A stretch of DNA of 64,000 nucleotides from Rhizobium binae (GTDB taxonomy: Bacteria > Pseudomonadota > Alphaproteobacteria > Rhizobiales > Rhizobiaceae), in NCBI RefSeq assembly GCF_017357225.1, contig NZ_CP071604.1, positions 995,001-1,059,000 on the forward strand, given 5' to 3'. The notes beneath the pieces are model-generated. The model worked only from the letters and a program-made list of their open reading frames with translations. It was not told where the DNA came from and made no database searches. Of this stretch, positions 44,364 through 53,336 are shown piece after piece (position 1 is the stretch's first letter; every line of letters starts with the position of its first letter). Both the position numbers and the translations under genes were made by a program.

Positions 44364-44954
44364 CTAAAGCCAGACGATCGTCCGCTCGCTCGTATCGATC
44401 CTGACGATCTTGTCCTGCGGGATGCCGCCTTCCGCGGCGCTGCTCTTCGGCAGGTCGGCGATCATCTGGAAAAGCGTGCGGATGACGCCGCCATGGGTGA
44501 CGCAGACGGTCGGGCGGTCGACCGAGCGCAGCCATGCGCCGGTGCGCCAGGAGAGGATTTCATAGCTTTCCGCGTCGTCGCCGGGCGGGATGAAATCCCA
44601 TTTCGAGGCATTGCGTTCCGCCACCCGGTCACGCTGCGTCGCCTTCAGCTCCTTGAGCGTCGAGCCCTCCCAATCGCCGAAGGAAATTTCCACCAGCCGG
44701 GGATCGGTGCGATAGGCAAGCGGCGGCAGGCCCATGGCGGCGCGCATGATTTCCATGGTCGCGCGCGTGCGCCCGAGCGGGCTGGCGACGAAATCGAATT
44801 CGCCGACCCTCTCGCCCAGAATTTCCGCAAGCGCTATGCCGTTCCACCGGGCCTGCTCCAGGCCGATGGCGTTCATTGGAACGTCCTTCTGGCCCTGCAG
44901 GCGGCGCTCGGCATTCCAGTCCGTCTGACCGTGTCTGATCACATAGATAAGCAC
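44364..44954 (-). CDS. Histidine phosphatase family protein (phosphoglycerate mutase-like)
   Basis: A 196-residue branch 1 histidine phosphatase. The phospho-His motif is VIRHGQTDWNAERRLQG, the second Arg is in SPLGRTRATMEIM, the acid region FGDWEGSTLKEL, and the C-terminal His is in CVTHGGVIRTLFQ. Members include cofactor-dependent phosphoglycerate mutases and phosphatases for small phosphates; the length and fast-evolving middle suggest a phosphatase. It begins 20 bases after the fabI stop and is likely co-transcribed with it. Confidence 0.93.
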   Translation of the reverse strand: MLIYVIRHGQTDWNAERRLQGQKDVPMNAIGLEQARWNGIALAEILGERVGEFDFVASPLGRTRATMEIMRAAMGLPPLAYRTDPRLVEISFGDWEGSTLKELKATQRDRVAERNASKWDFIPPGDDAESYEILSWRTGAWLRSVDRPTVCVTHGGVIRTLFQMIADLPKSSAAEGGIPQDKIVRIDTSERTIVWL

Positions 44955-44974
44955 GGTCCAGACTCCGGAGGCAT

Positions 44975-45793
44975 TTAGTCCTTGACGACCGAAATATCGG
45001 GCGCGTCGACTGCCTTCATGCCGATGACATGATAGCCGCTGTCGGCGTGGTGCACTTCGCCGGTGACCGATCGCGACAGGTCGGACAGCAGATAGAGGCC
45101 GACATCGCCGACTTCTTCGATGGTGACGGTGCGCCGCAGCGGCGCGTTATATTCGTTCCACTTCAGAATATAGCGGAAATCGCCGATACCGGAGGCGGCG
45201 AGCGTCTTGATCGGTCCGGCCGAAACGGCGTTGACGCGGATGTTCTGCGGCCCGAGGTCGACGGCGAGATATTTGACGCTGGCTTCGAGCGCGGCCTTGG
45301 CGACACCCATGACGTTATAGTTCGGCATCACCTTCTCGGCGCCGTAGTAGGTCAGCGTCAGCATCGAGCCGCCATCCGTCATCAGCTTTTCGGCGCGGCG
45401 TGCGACCGAGGTGAAGGAATAGACGGAAATCTGCATCGTCTTGGTGAAATTGTCGGGCGAGGTGTCGATGTAGCGGCCGGTCAGCTCGTCCTTGTCGGAA
45501 AAGCCGATCGCATGCACGAGGAAATCGATCTTGCCCCAGAGCTTTTCGACATTTTCGAAAACCGCGTCGATGGTGGCTTCGTCGGCGACGTCGCAGTGGC
45601 CGACAAGCGTCGCGTCGATTTCGGCGGCGAGCGGCTCGACACGCTTCTTCAGCGCATCGCCCTGATAGGTGAGCGCAACTTCTCCGCCCTGCGCATGAAT
45701 GGCCTTGGCAATACCCCACGCAATCGAACGATTGTTGGCGACACCCATGATGACGCCGCGTTTGCCTGCCATGAGGCCGGATGCTTGAGCCAT
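44975..45793 (-). CDS. fabI: Enoyl-[acyl-carrier-protein] reductase (NADH) FabI
   Basis: Reduces trans-2-enoyl-ACP in the last step of each fatty-acid elongation cycle; the target of triclosan. The 272-residue protein has the FabI-type cofactor motif GVANNRSIAWGIA (instead of TGxxxGxG), HAIGFSDK, and the active site Tyr159-x6-Lys166 (NYNVMGVAK), with the distinctive LTYYGAEK just before. ATG 45793 has GGGAG seven bases upstream; a longer frame to 45853 is not supported. It is upstream of the phosphatase gene in a probable operon and follows the J-domain gene on the same strand. Confidence 0.96.
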   Translation of the reverse strand: MAQASGLMAGKRGVIMGVANNRSIAWGIAKAIHAQGGEVALTYQGDALKKRVEPLAAEIDATLVGHCDVADEATIDAVFENVEKLWGKIDFLVHAIGFSDKDELTGRYIDTSPDNFTKTMQISVYSFTSVARRAEKLMTDGGSMLTLTYYGAEKVMPNYNVMGVAKAALEASVKYLAVDLGPQNIRVNAVSAGPIKTLAASGIGDFRYILKWNEYNAPLRRTVTIEEVGDVGLYLLSDLSRSVTGEVHHADSGYHVIGMKAVDAPDISVVKD

Positions 45794-45914
45794 ATTTCGC
45801 TCCCTAGGATTCAGATCGATCCTGCCTATGGCATAGGCCGTTAATCGGTTCAAGCTTGGCCTGGATCATCAACTGTAAGGGATCGTAACAAAGGGTGCGA
45901 ATGTCATAAAAATT

Positions 45915-47108
45915 TCATAGAAACAGACCTTCGCGCATGCTGCGCATGAGATCGGTGATCTTGTCGTCGGGTTTTTCCCACAGGATGATGCGCAATTCGA
46001 CGACGAGATCGCCTCTGCTGCCGTCGTCGCGCGGCAATCCCTGGCCGGAAATCCTGATCGTCTTGTCCGACCCCGACCAGGCGGGAACGGTGATATCAAG
46101 CGGCCCGGCCGGCCCGTCGATGCGCGCCTCGGTGCCGAGCACGGCATTTTCGATGCTGAGCGGCAGCACGGCGTGCAGGTCGAAACCGTCGACGGTGAAG
46201 CGCGGATCGGGGGCGATGCGGATATTGACGACGGCGTCGCCGCGCTGCATGCCCGGCAGCTTGAAGCCCTGCCCCTTGAGCCGGATCTCGTGACCATCGG
46301 TCGTGCCCGCCGGCAAGGCAAAGCCGATTTCGCGGCCCTCCGGCAGCGATGCGGTGATCCAGCCGCTCTTCAGCACGTCGTCGATCGTCACCGTCGCCGT
46401 CGTCACCTCGTCGGGCGCTTTTTCGAGGCCGGTATCCTTGGCGCCGGTGAAACGGCGCACCAGTGATGTCAGAATGCTGAGCGGCAGCGGCAGGTTGGCG
46501 GCGGCATTGTTGGACGCCTCGCCGGCTTCCTCCTCGGCTTCGACAGCATCGCCATCGGCGCGCTTGCCCGATTCGGCCTGTGTCTGGCCCTGAGCCTGCT
46601 GGTATTGGGTCTGCTGATATTGGGTTTGCTGATTCTGGGCCTGCTGGGCGCGGCCTTGCGCCTGCCCGCCCGCCGCAGCGCGGGCCTGCGCGCCGAAAAT
46701 GCGTTCCACCATCTCTTCGGCGCCTTCGCCGGCGCCGGCCTGCTGCCTGGAGCTTTCGGCCGCGGTCTTCTGGGCGGCGCGGGCAAGCTCTTCCATCACC
46801 CGCTCGGCATTGGCCTGCGCCGCCTTGGCGCGGGCCGCAGCCTCACGTGCGGCCTGGCGCTGCTGCATGATCGTCTGTTCCTGCTTCTTGGTTTCCGCCA
46901 TTCGCACGGCATTGTCGAGCAGGCTGCGTTTGCGCGGGTCCCGCAGCGTTTCGTAGGCGCGGCCGATCTCGGCGAACCGGGCCGTCGCCGTCGGATCGTC
47001 CTGATTGTGGTCGGGATGGGCGGCCTTGGCCATATTGCGCCAGGCCGCCTTGATCTCGTCCGCCGCCGCGTCGCGCTTGACGCCCAGAATTTTGTAAGGA
47101 TCGCGCAT
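45915..47108 (-). CDS. DnaJ-like co-chaperone (CbpA type, no zinc fingers)
   Basis: A 397-residue J-domain protein. The J domain is at residues 1-65 (YKILGVKRDAAADEIKAAW, HPD at 31-33), followed by a long Ala/Gln-rich, partly coiled middle region (about 80-215) and a DnaJ C-terminal substrate-binding domain (about 235-395; LPAGTTDGHEIRLKGQGFKLPG, ITVPAWSGSDKTIRISGQGLP). There is no CxxCxGxG zinc region, so it is CbpA-like rather than DnaJ. The middle contains an imperfect tandem of QQTQYQQ units (about 173-192). It stimulates an Hsp70 ATPase. No hsp70 gene is nearby. Confidence 0.9.
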   Translation of the reverse strand: MRDPYKILGVKRDAAADEIKAAWRNMAKAAHPDHNQDDPTATARFAEIGRAYETLRDPRKRSLLDNAVRMAETKKQEQTIMQQRQAAREAAARAKAAQANAERVMEELARAAQKTAAESSRQQAGAGEGAEEMVERIFGAQARAAAGGQAQGRAQQAQNQQTQYQQTQYQQAQGQTQAESGKRADGDAVEAEEEAGEASNNAAANLPLPLSILTSLVRRFTGAKDTGLEKAPDEVTTATVTIDDVLKSGWITASLPEGREIGFALPAGTTDGHEIRLKGQGFKLPGMQRGDAVVNIRIAPDPRFTVDGFDLHAVLPLSIENAVLGTEARIDGPAGPLDITVPAWSGSDKTIRISGQGLPRDDGSRGDLVVELRIILWEKPDDKITDLMRSMREGLFL

Positions 47109-47389
47109 GTCAAAACCGCCGGTGTTGCGACGCGGGCGCCTGTCCTTGCCCGGCATCCCCGCCCAATATCAAAGTCCAATATCGACGCCGTGTGGCGCCA
47201 CCGGCCGCAAAGGCAGGGAGAGCCACTCTCAACGCCGATCGTGCGGCCGAGTTGCTAATCACTTCTTATTTCTGTGGGGGGATTGGGAGTGTTTTGCCGC
47301 AAATGGTTAGCTCTTTGCTAAGCATTCGGCGCAAAGCCGTCGGCCGTTAACCTGTCCGCGCCGAATCGGGTCTCCCGCGGCGATAACTC

Positions 47390-47436
47390 CCCGCCGGATC
47401 AGCTTTCCCGCGGGAAGCTTTCCCGCCGGATCAGCT
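47390..47436. repeat. 15-bp direct repeat around a Hpa-like dyad near a stop codon
   Basis: CCCGCCGGATCAGCT occurs at 47390-47404 and exactly again at 47422-47436, and the intervening DNA contains the near-palindrome AGCTTTCCCGCGGGAAGCTT. The second copy contains the stop codon of the lipoprotein gene at 47431. The rest of the 322-base gap 47109-47430 holds no gene that I can recognise; an AT-rich patch near 47260-47320 may hold the J-domain gene promoter. Confidence 0.6.
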
Positions 47437-47889
47437 CTCCGGCTGGAAGCTGAGGAGCTGCCAGTTGCCGCCGCCGACGAGGCAGGTCTTGCCGTAGAAT
47501 TTGGCGATGCCGACATAGGAGTGCCGGGTGGTGCGGAACTGCCGGCAGACCTGGCCCGCTTCATTGTTCTCGACGATCGTATCGATGACGCCGGCACTGC
47601 CGGTCGATGCATTCGCCCAAGGAAGCGGCTGGCCTTCGAGCTTGCCCACATCGGCCGAGGTCACGGCGTTGCGCACCGTCATTTCGTCCGAGAGCGTGTC
47701 GGTGCTCGGCGGCGTCTGCGGCACCGTGCCCGTTGCCACCGACCGGTCGACCTTGGCTTCGCTCAAGAAATCCATCCCGCCGGCAAGGCAGCCGGAAAGC
47801 GACAGCATTGCGGCGCCGATGACCAGGAAGGCGCTGCCACGTTGCCGCAGGCCCTTTGTATGGCGATATGACTTTGCTATGACTTCCAC
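47431..47889 (-). CDS. Lipoprotein, RT0821/Lpp0805 surface-protein family
   Basis: An approximately 152-residue lipoprotein. A basic start (KSYRHTKGLRQRG) leads into AFLVIGAAMLSLSGC, a lipobox whose Cys would be lipidated. The C-terminal half matches the RT0821/Lpp0805 family: VRNAVTSADVGKLEGQPLPWANASTGSAG, CRQFRTTRHSY and KTCLVGGGNWQLLSF. It is probably an envelope protein; the function is unknown. The only reasonable start is GTG 47889, because the upstream ATG at 47976 would overlap the divergent pdxH start and the ATG next to the lipobox leaves too short a signal. Confidence 0.78.
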   Translation of the reverse strand: MEVIAKSYRHTKGLRQRGSAFLVIGAAMLSLSGCLAGGMDFLSEAKVDRSVATGTVPQTPPSTDTLSDEMTVRNAVTSADVGKLEGQPLPWANASTGSAGVIDTIVENNEAGQVCRQFRTTRHSYVGIAKFYGKTCLVGGGNWQLLSFQPES

Positions 47890-47954
47890 CCTGCATCCTG
47901 TCCAGTTATCAAAAGCTGGGCGAGTTTTGAATAATCCGGGGCATTTGAACCAAT

Positions 47955-48575
47955 ATGTCGGCAAACGAGTTAACAAGCGGTGACTTTACCGAAAGTGGCG
48001 AACCCTTCAAGCTCTTTGCCGAGTGGTTGAAGGAGGCGGAGGCCTCGGAACCGAACGATCCGAATGCGGTGGCGCTGGCAACGGTCGATGAAGATGGCCT
48101 TCCCAATGTCCGCATGGTTCTCCTGAAGGGATTCGATGACGATGGTTTCGTCTTCTACACGAATTTCGAGAGCCAGAAAGGTCGCGAAATCTTGGGCCAG
48201 AAGAAAGCCGCCATGTGTTTTCACTGGAAAAGCCTGCGCCGCCAGGTGCGGCTGCGCGGCCCCGTCGAGATCGTGAGCGACGCCGAGGCCGATGCCTATT
48301 TCAAGACGCGGGCGCGCGGCAGCCGCATCGGCGCCTGGGCCTCAAAGCAGTCCCGTCCGCTCGAAAGCCGTTTCGCACTTGAAAAGGCGGTGGCCGAATA
48401 TACTGCTCGTTACGCCCTCGGCGATATTCCGCGGCCTGCCCACTGGTCTGGCTTCCGCATCCGGCCGACCTCGATCGAATTCTGGAAGGATCAGGCGTTC
48501 CGTCTGCACGACCGAATCGAATTCCGCCGCCCGTCGCCGGTCGGCGCATGGGAAAAGGTGCGGATGTATCCGTAA
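47955..48575 (+). CDS. pdxH: Pyridoxamine 5'-phosphate oxidase
   Basis: Oxidises pyridoxine or pyridoxamine 5'-phosphate to pyridoxal 5'-phosphate with FMN and O2. The 206-residue protein shows [43 protein letters not shown] (shown here as its key blocks: [19 protein letters not shown]), [10 protein letters not shown], and the C-terminal [15 protein letters not shown] and LHDRIEFRR. These include the conserved FMN and phosphate-binding arginines. It is divergent from the lipoprotein gene and ends four bases before the convergent polysaccharide deacetylase gene. Confidence 0.96.
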   Translation: MSANELTSGDFTESGEPFKLFAEWLKEAEASEPNDPNAVALATVDEDGLPNVRMVLLKGFDDDGFVFYTNFESQKGREILGQKKAAMCFHWKSLRRQVRLRGPVEIVSDAEADAYFKTRARGSRIGAWASKQSRPLESRFALEKAVAEYTARYALGDIPRPAHWSGFRIRPTSIEFWKDQAFRLHDRIEFRRPSPVGAWEKVRMYP

Positions 48576-48579
48576 GAGC

Positions 48580-49617
48580 CTACTTGCCCATCAGTTTCAG
48601 CGGAATGCCGGAGGCAAGCGCCGCGACGTAGCGCCGCCTCTGGTAAAAGCCGTTCAGCGACATGCGCGGCAGATAGCCGGTTTTCCCCGCCGCCGGCAGC
48701 CCGGGCTGGGTGGTGACCGCCACCGAAAAGCCGAGCCGCCCGGCAATCGCCGCCTCGCGGCCGGTCGCTGCCTCCGGCGTGCCGTAGGGATAGGCGATCG
48801 TGACGGGACGGATGCCGGTCACCGCCTCGAGGTAATCGGCCGAAACTTCCATCTCGATTCGCGCTTCGGCTTCCGGCAGGCGGGCCAGCGCCCGATGGCT
48901 GATCGTATGGGCCCCGAGTGCGGCGAGCGGATGCCGGGCGAGCCACTGCAACTGCGCAGGCCCCATCACCAGCGCGCGCAGGATATCGGTCGGTTCGATA
49001 CCGTTTTCCCGCGCCAGCCCATCGAGGGCGGCGATGGCGCGCGCCTCGTCGGCGCGGTGGATGTAGCTGGCGAAGCGGTCGAAGGCGTCCCATTGCTGCT
49101 GCGGGGTTTCGAGCGCCAGCCGCTCGCTGCCGCGGCCGAAATCGAAGCGGATTTCCCGCGTCTGGCGCAGGAGGACGGCGAGCGTTTCCCACCAGATGCT
49201 GTGGGAGCCTTCGGCAAACCCCTTGGCCACGAACACCGTGAACGGGGCCTGATGGCGTTCGAACACCGGCAGCGCATGTTCCAGATTGTTGGTGTAGCCG
49301 TCGTCGAGCGTAAAGGCCGCAAACGGCCTGCCGCCCTCGGGTTCGGCCAACAGTGCCGGCAGCTGGCCGAGCGGCACGAATCGATAACCCTCCCGCGCCA
49401 GCTGCCTGAGCGACGCGTCGAGAAAGTCGGGCGTGATTTCGAGATGTGCGTTCGGCGCGAAGGATTGGGCGACGTGCGGGCGCACGTGATGCAGCGTGAA
49501 GATGACGCCGCGTCCGCGCGCTTGCCGCATCAGCCCGGCCGCGGCGATCAGCCAGCATGCCTCGAGCCCGGCGCCGATCGCCATGCGTTTTGCAAGTCGC
49601 TTCAATTGTCCCGTCAT
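48580..49617 (-). CDS. Polysaccharide deacetylase (NodB-homology domain) protein
   Basis: A 345-residue carbohydrate esterase family 4-like protein. The catalytic Asp pair is in FTLDDGYTNN and the metal-binding His pair in GAHTISHRAL (H-x3-H); later AYPYGTPEAA fits motif 3. The early region VIFTLHHVRPHVAQSFAPN is typical of rhizobial members acting on cell-surface polysaccharides. A hydrophobic N-terminal helix (about residues 15-30) may anchor it in the membrane. It removes N- or O-acetyl groups; the substrate is unknown. It is convergent with pdxH and divergent from the DD-carboxypeptidase gene. Confidence 0.88.
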   Translation of the reverse strand: MTGQLKRLAKRMAIGAGLEACWLIAAAGLMRQARGRGVIFTLHHVRPHVAQSFAPNAHLEITPDFLDASLRQLAREGYRFVPLGQLPALLAEPEGGRPFAAFTLDDGYTNNLEHALPVFERHQAPFTVFVAKGFAEGSHSIWWETLAVLLRQTREIRFDFGRGSERLALETPQQQWDAFDRFASYIHRADEARAIAALDGLARENGIEPTDILRALVMGPAQLQWLARHPLAALGAHTISHRALARLPEAEARIEMEVSADYLEAVTGIRPVTIAYPYGTPEAATGREAAIAGRLGFSVAVTTQPGLPAAGKTGYLPRMSLNGFYQRRRYVAALASGIPLKLMGK

Positions 49618-49833
49618 GCGCCGCTCGCTGTCTTTTGCAGCAAACTAGCAATAGCGGCTTAAGCCTTGCTGAATCCCGATTTCGCACAGCTTCTTTGGTT
49701 TTCTGTTAACCAAGACGATGAAAAGGCTAGAAAAATGGTAGGCGTTGCCGCAAAGTCGCGCCAAACTTGCGGCTTCTGTCACATTACGACACATGGATGG
49801 CCCATCGAGAGCCAGCGCATCAGGGAGACCTCT

Positions 49834-51132
49834 ATGAGAAAGCTTTTGGCGGCTGTTTTGACCGTGACGCTGGCCGTTTCGGCGCCGCTTGCGGCTTTTG
49901 CCGGCAACGCCTCGCTGATCCTCGATGCCCGCACCGGCAAGGTCCTTGCGGCCGAAAACGCCGACACGCTGAACCACCCGGCCTCGCTGACGAAGATGAT
50001 GACGCTTTATCTCACCTTCGAGGCGCTGAAGCGCGGCAAGATCGCCTGGGATACGCCGATCAAAATGTCGAAATATGCTGCCGCCCGGCCGCCGACCAAG
50101 CTCGGCGTCAGGGCGGGCGACACCATCACGGTGCGCGAGGCCGTCTATGGCATGATCGTCAAATCCGCCAATGATGCCGCTGCCGCGATGGGCGAGAAGC
50201 TCGGCGGCTCGGAGAGCGGTTTTGCCCGGATGATGACGGCCAAAGCCCGCCAGCTTGGCATGAGCCGCACCGTCTTCGTCAACGCATCCGGCCTGCCCAA
50301 TCCGAGGCAGGTGACGACGGCGCGCGACATGTCGACACTCGGCGTGGCGCTGATGAAGAATTTTCCCAATGAATACCGCCTGTTTTCGGTGGCAAGCTTC
50401 AATTTCCGCGGCAAGACCGTGCGCGGCCACAACAATCTCATGTACCGCTACCGGGGCATGGACGGCATCAAGACGGGCTATACCAACGCCTCCGGCTTCA
50501 ACCTTGTCAGCGCCGTCAGGGACGGCAACCGCCGCGTCGTCGGCGTCGTGCTTGGCGGCCGCACCGCCCGCAGCCGCGACAACAAGATGGCGGCGCTGCT
50601 CGACCGCTATCTCGGCCGCGCCTCGTCTTCCGGCGGCGCCAGGCTGATGGCGAGCGTCGGCGCCAAGGAGCCTGTCGAGGTTGCCTCCGCCGCCGATGCT
50701 TCCGATGTTCCGCTGCCGCTCGGCGCGCCGCGCCCGGCCGGCGACGCCACGCCGACGGGCCTTGGAGCCAACAGTCTGGCCTATGCCGACGATGCCGTCG
50801 TGCCGCTGGAGCGCCCGACTGCGATGGATGAAATCCTCGCCGCCGGCAAGACGGTCAAGCCTGCGGCCGAGAAGACCGACGGAAACTGGCAGATCCAGAT
50901 CTCGGCCGCGCCGAGCGCCGATGCGGCGCGTGCGCTTCTCGCCCAGGCGCAGTCGGAAGCCCGCGCGCAACTCAATTCCGCCTCGCCCTATACCGAAGCG
51001 GTCGGGCAGGGTGCCAAAAGGATCTACCGCGCCCGCTTCGTCGGCTTCGCCAGCCGGGATGCCGCGGTTTCGGCCTGCGATGCGCTGAAGCAGCGCTCCT
51101 ACGACTGCATGCTGCTGCCCGATCACGGCTGA
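49834..51132 (+). CDS. D-alanyl-D-alanine carboxypeptidase with C-terminal SPOR domain
   Basis: A 432-residue low-molecular-weight penicillin-binding protein. A signal peptide (residues 1-23, ending AAFAG) is followed by the peptidase S11 domain with SxxK (ASLTKMM), SxN (KSAND) and KTG (GIKTGYTNASGFN). It trims the terminal D-Ala from peptidoglycan stem peptides. After a Pro/Ala-rich linker (about 290-350), the C-terminal 80 residues (NWQIQISAAPSADAARALL ... YRARFVGFASRDAAVSACDALK) form a SPOR domain, which binds denuded septal peptidoglycan, so septal localisation is likely. ATG 49834 follows GGGAG. Confidence 0.93.
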   Translation: MRKLLAAVLTVTLAVSAPLAAFAGNASLILDARTGKVLAAENADTLNHPASLTKMMTLYLTFEALKRGKIAWDTPIKMSKYAAARPPTKLGVRAGDTITVREAVYGMIVKSANDAAAAMGEKLGGSESGFARMMTAKARQLGMSRTVFVNASGLPNPRQVTTARDMSTLGVALMKNFPNEYRLFSVASFNFRGKTVRGHNNLMYRYRGMDGIKTGYTNASGFNLVSAVRDGNRRVVGVVLGGRTARSRDNKMAALLDRYLGRASSSGGARLMASVGAKEPVEVASAADASDVPLPLGAPRPAGDATPTGLGANSLAYADDAVVPLERPTAMDEILAAGKTVKPAAEKTDGNWQIQISAAPSADAARALLAQAQSEARAQLNSASPYTEAVGQGAKRIYRARFVGFASRDAAVSACDALKQRSYDCMLLPDHG

Positions 51133-51211
51133 CCGCCGCGACGATCCGGGCGGCCACTCTGGACATTCCCTGGGAATCGGCGTCTCCTCCATAAACAAAA
51201 GGAGAACGCTC

Positions 51212-51529
51212 ATGCTGCGCCGTCTCGCCGACCAGTTCGAAACCTCATCCGCCGCCTATGCCGCCGCCAACGGCATCGAGCGCGACGCCGACTGGTTTCT
51301 GTTGAAACTGCAGGAGGAGGTCGGCGAGCTCACCCAGGCCTGGAACCGCCTGACCGGCCGCGGCCGCCGCAGGGAACGGACGCAGGAAGAGCTCGACCGA
51401 GATCTTGCCGACGAAGCCGCAGACCTGCTGGGCCATATCCTGCTCTTTGCCCGCCGCAACGACATCGACCTCGCCGCCGCGATCGAGCGGAAGTGGCGGT
51501 TTCAGCCGGTGCAGACGCCGGACGCCTAA
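51212..51529 (+). CDS. MazG-like nucleotide pyrophosphohydrolase
   Basis: A 105-residue all-alpha NTP-PPase-like protein. The acidic metal-binding helices are visible: LQEEVGELTQAW (E-E-x2-E) and LADEAADLLGHILLFA (E-x2-D). Short MazG-like proteins hydrolyse dNTPs or modified nucleotides as house-cleaning enzymes; the substrate is not predictable. The ATG follows AAGGAG at 51200-51205. It stands 80 bases after the carboxypeptidase gene and could share its transcript. Confidence 0.85.
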   Translation: MLRRLADQFETSSAAYAAANGIERDADWFLLKLQEEVGELTQAWNRLTGRGRRRERTQEELDRDLADEAADLLGHILLFARRNDIDLAAAIERKWRFQPVQTPDA

Positions 51530-51573
51530 GCTCTGCGGCTCGCGCAACCGGATCCGCGAGATCGCGACCGGCT

Positions 51574-52587
51574 TTATAGGACTTTGCTCAATCCGGTTAC
51601 CAGCCAGAACGAAAGCGCCGAAATCATCGCGGCGGCCGGCAGGGTGATGATCCACGCGACGACGATATTGCCCGCCAGACCCCATCGCACTGCAGACATG
51701 CGCCTTGCAGCGCCGACGCCGACGATGGCGCCGGTTATGGTGTGGGTGGTTGAAACCGGAATGCCGAGCCAGGTCGCGCCGAAGAGCGTCAAGGCGCCGC
51801 CTGTTTCGGCGCAGAAGCCCTGCATCGGGTTCAGCCTGGTAATCTTCGAACCCATCGTGTGAACGATGCGCCAGCCGCCGAACAGCGTGCCGAGAGCCAT
51901 CGCGGCCTGGCATGAGAGGACCACCCAGAGCGGCACATGGAAGCCGCCGCCGAAGTAACCCTGCGAATAGAGAAGCACGGCGATGATGCCCATGGTCTTC
52001 TGCGCGTCGTTGCCGCCGTGGCCGAGCGAATAGAGCGAGGCCGAAGCAAACTGCAGGATGCGAAACGATCGATCGACTGCAAAGGGCGTCTGGCGGATGA
52101 ACGTCCAGGTTACTGCCAGGATCAGAAACAGCGCCAGAAGAAATCCGATCATCGGTGACATCACGATTGCCGCAGCCGTCTTGAGAAGACCGCTCCAGAC
52201 AATCGAGCTAAGGCCGGTTTTGGCAAGGCCCGCTCCGACCAGTCCGCCGACCAGAGCATGGGAGGAGCTGGAGGGAATCCCAAAGATCCAGGTCACGACG
52301 TTCCAGACGATCGCGCCCACGAGGGCTGCGAAAATCACCTGCGGCGTGACGATTGCCGGATCGATGATGCCGGTTCCAAGCGTCTCGGCCACATGCAGGC
52401 CGAAGAACAGAAAGGCGATGAAATTGAAGAAAGCGGCCCAGATGACCGCGTATTGCGGCCTCAGGACCCGAGTCGATACGATCGTCGCAATCGAATTGGC
52501 AGCATCATGCAGGCCATTGAGAAAATCGAACAGCAGGGCGACGCCGATTAGCCCGACGAGAAGGGGAAGAGCGAGCGCGGCCTCCAT
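51574..52587 (-). CDS. pit: Low-affinity inorganic phosphate transporter PitA type
   Basis: A 337-residue inner-membrane PiT-family transporter, moving phosphate (as metal-phosphate) with protons. It has about ten hydrophobic helices. The two inverted family repeats are visible as FLNGLHDAANSIATIVSTRVL near the N-terminus and GATWLGIPVSTTHTITGAIVGVG near the C-terminus, with SLGHGGNDAQKTMG between. Its ATG shares a base with the DUF47 gene stop (TGATG), a coupled pair equivalent to orfA-pit of Sinorhizobium meliloti, which PhoB represses when phosphate is scarce. A PHO-box lies upstream of the pair. Confidence 0.95.
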   Translation of the reverse strand: MEAALALPLLVGLIGVALLFDFLNGLHDAANSIATIVSTRVLRPQYAVIWAAFFNFIAFLFFGLHVAETLGTGIIDPAIVTPQVIFAALVGAIVWNVVTWIFGIPSSSSHALVGGLVGAGLAKTGLSSIVWSGLLKTAAAIVMSPMIGFLLALFLILAVTWTFIRQTPFAVDRSFRILQFASASLYSLGHGGNDAQKTMGIIAVLLYSQGYFGGGFHVPLWVVLSCQAAMALGTLFGGWRIVHTMGSKITRLNPMQGFCAETGGALTLFGATWLGIPVSTTHTITGAIVGVGAARRMSAVRWGLAGNIVVAWIITLPAAAMISALSFWLVTGLSKVL

Positions 52588-53228
52588 CAGACATTCTCGA
52601 TCACGATGCCGCTGATCTCGTTGGCGACATCCTCGAAACGGTCGACCACCTTTTCCAGCTCACCATAGATTTCGCTGCCGATCATATAGGCCATTGCATT
52701 GTTGGCGCCGTGCCGGCGGAACAAATCTTTAAGGCCCTGCTCGTGCAGTTCGTCGGAGCGGCCTTCCACCCGCGTGACCTGCTCGACAATGGCAGATAGA
52801 CGCGGCGCATTGACGGTCATGCGATCAAGCAACGGAATTGCCTCGGCGATAAGATTGGCGGCCTCGACAACGGTCTTGCCCATCTCCCGCATGCCCGGAT
52901 CGAAGTTGGTCTGCTCGAAGAGGCGGATGGTCTTGACGGTCTTGTGCATCATGTCGATCGCGTCATCCATGGATTGGATGAGGTCCTTGATGTCGCCGCG
53001 ATCGAAGGGCGTGATGAAGCTTCGCCGCACGGCCTGCATGACCTCACGCGTGATATTGTCCGCCTGGTCTTCCAATCGTACGATCGTGTCACATTGCCGT
53101 TCGATCTCAATCCCCGACAGCAGCCTGTCCAGAGCCTGTGCGGCTCCAACGATCGTCGTCGAATGCTGTTCAAACAGCACAAAAAACCGGTCTTCGCGCG
53201 GCATCAACTTTCGAAACCAACCCAGCAT
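52587..53228 (-). CDS. DUF47 (PhoU-like) phosphate transport accessory protein
   Basis: A 213-residue all-helical protein of the DUF47/TIGR00153 family, related to PhoU. Typical segments are MPREDRFFVLFEQHSTTIVGAA, IVRLEDQADNITREVMQAVRRSFITPFDRGDIKDL and LHEQGLKDLFRRHG. It corresponds to OrfA of the rhizobial orfA-pit operon and is thought to modulate Pit activity. ATG 53228 has GAGG at good spacing (CGAGGTATTT). Expression is probably controlled from the region 53229-53360, which contains a perfect hairpin and a PHO-box. Confidence 0.94.
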   Translation of the reverse strand: MLGWFRKLMPREDRFFVLFEQHSTTIVGAAQALDRLLSGIEIERQCDTIVRLEDQADNITREVMQAVRRSFITPFDRGDIKDLIQSMDDAIDMMHKTVKTIRLFEQTNFDPGMREMGKTVVEAANLIAEAIPLLDRMTVNAPRLSAIVEQVTRVEGRSDELHEQGLKDLFRRHGANNAMAYMIGSEIYGELEKVVDRFEDVANEISGIVIENV

Positions 53229-53300
53229 AAATACCTCGCGATCCCTGGTTTGTGCTATCGACGGCGAGAGCAACCCATTAAACGTGGCAGCCGTCCTAAA

Positions 53301-53324
53301 CCCTATCTCTTTGAAGAGATAGGG
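53301..53324. promoter_or_regulatory. Perfect 11-bp-stem hairpin in the DUF47-pit leader
   Basis: CCCTATCTCTT and AAGAGATAGGG pair perfectly with only two bases between them (in practice a small loop). It lies between the PHO-box and the DUF47 start, about 77 bases before the ATG, so it is either in the 5' leader or overlaps the promoter. It could be an operator for a dimeric regulator or an RNA structure. Confidence 0.6.
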
Positions 53325-53336
53325 GCAAATTTCAGT

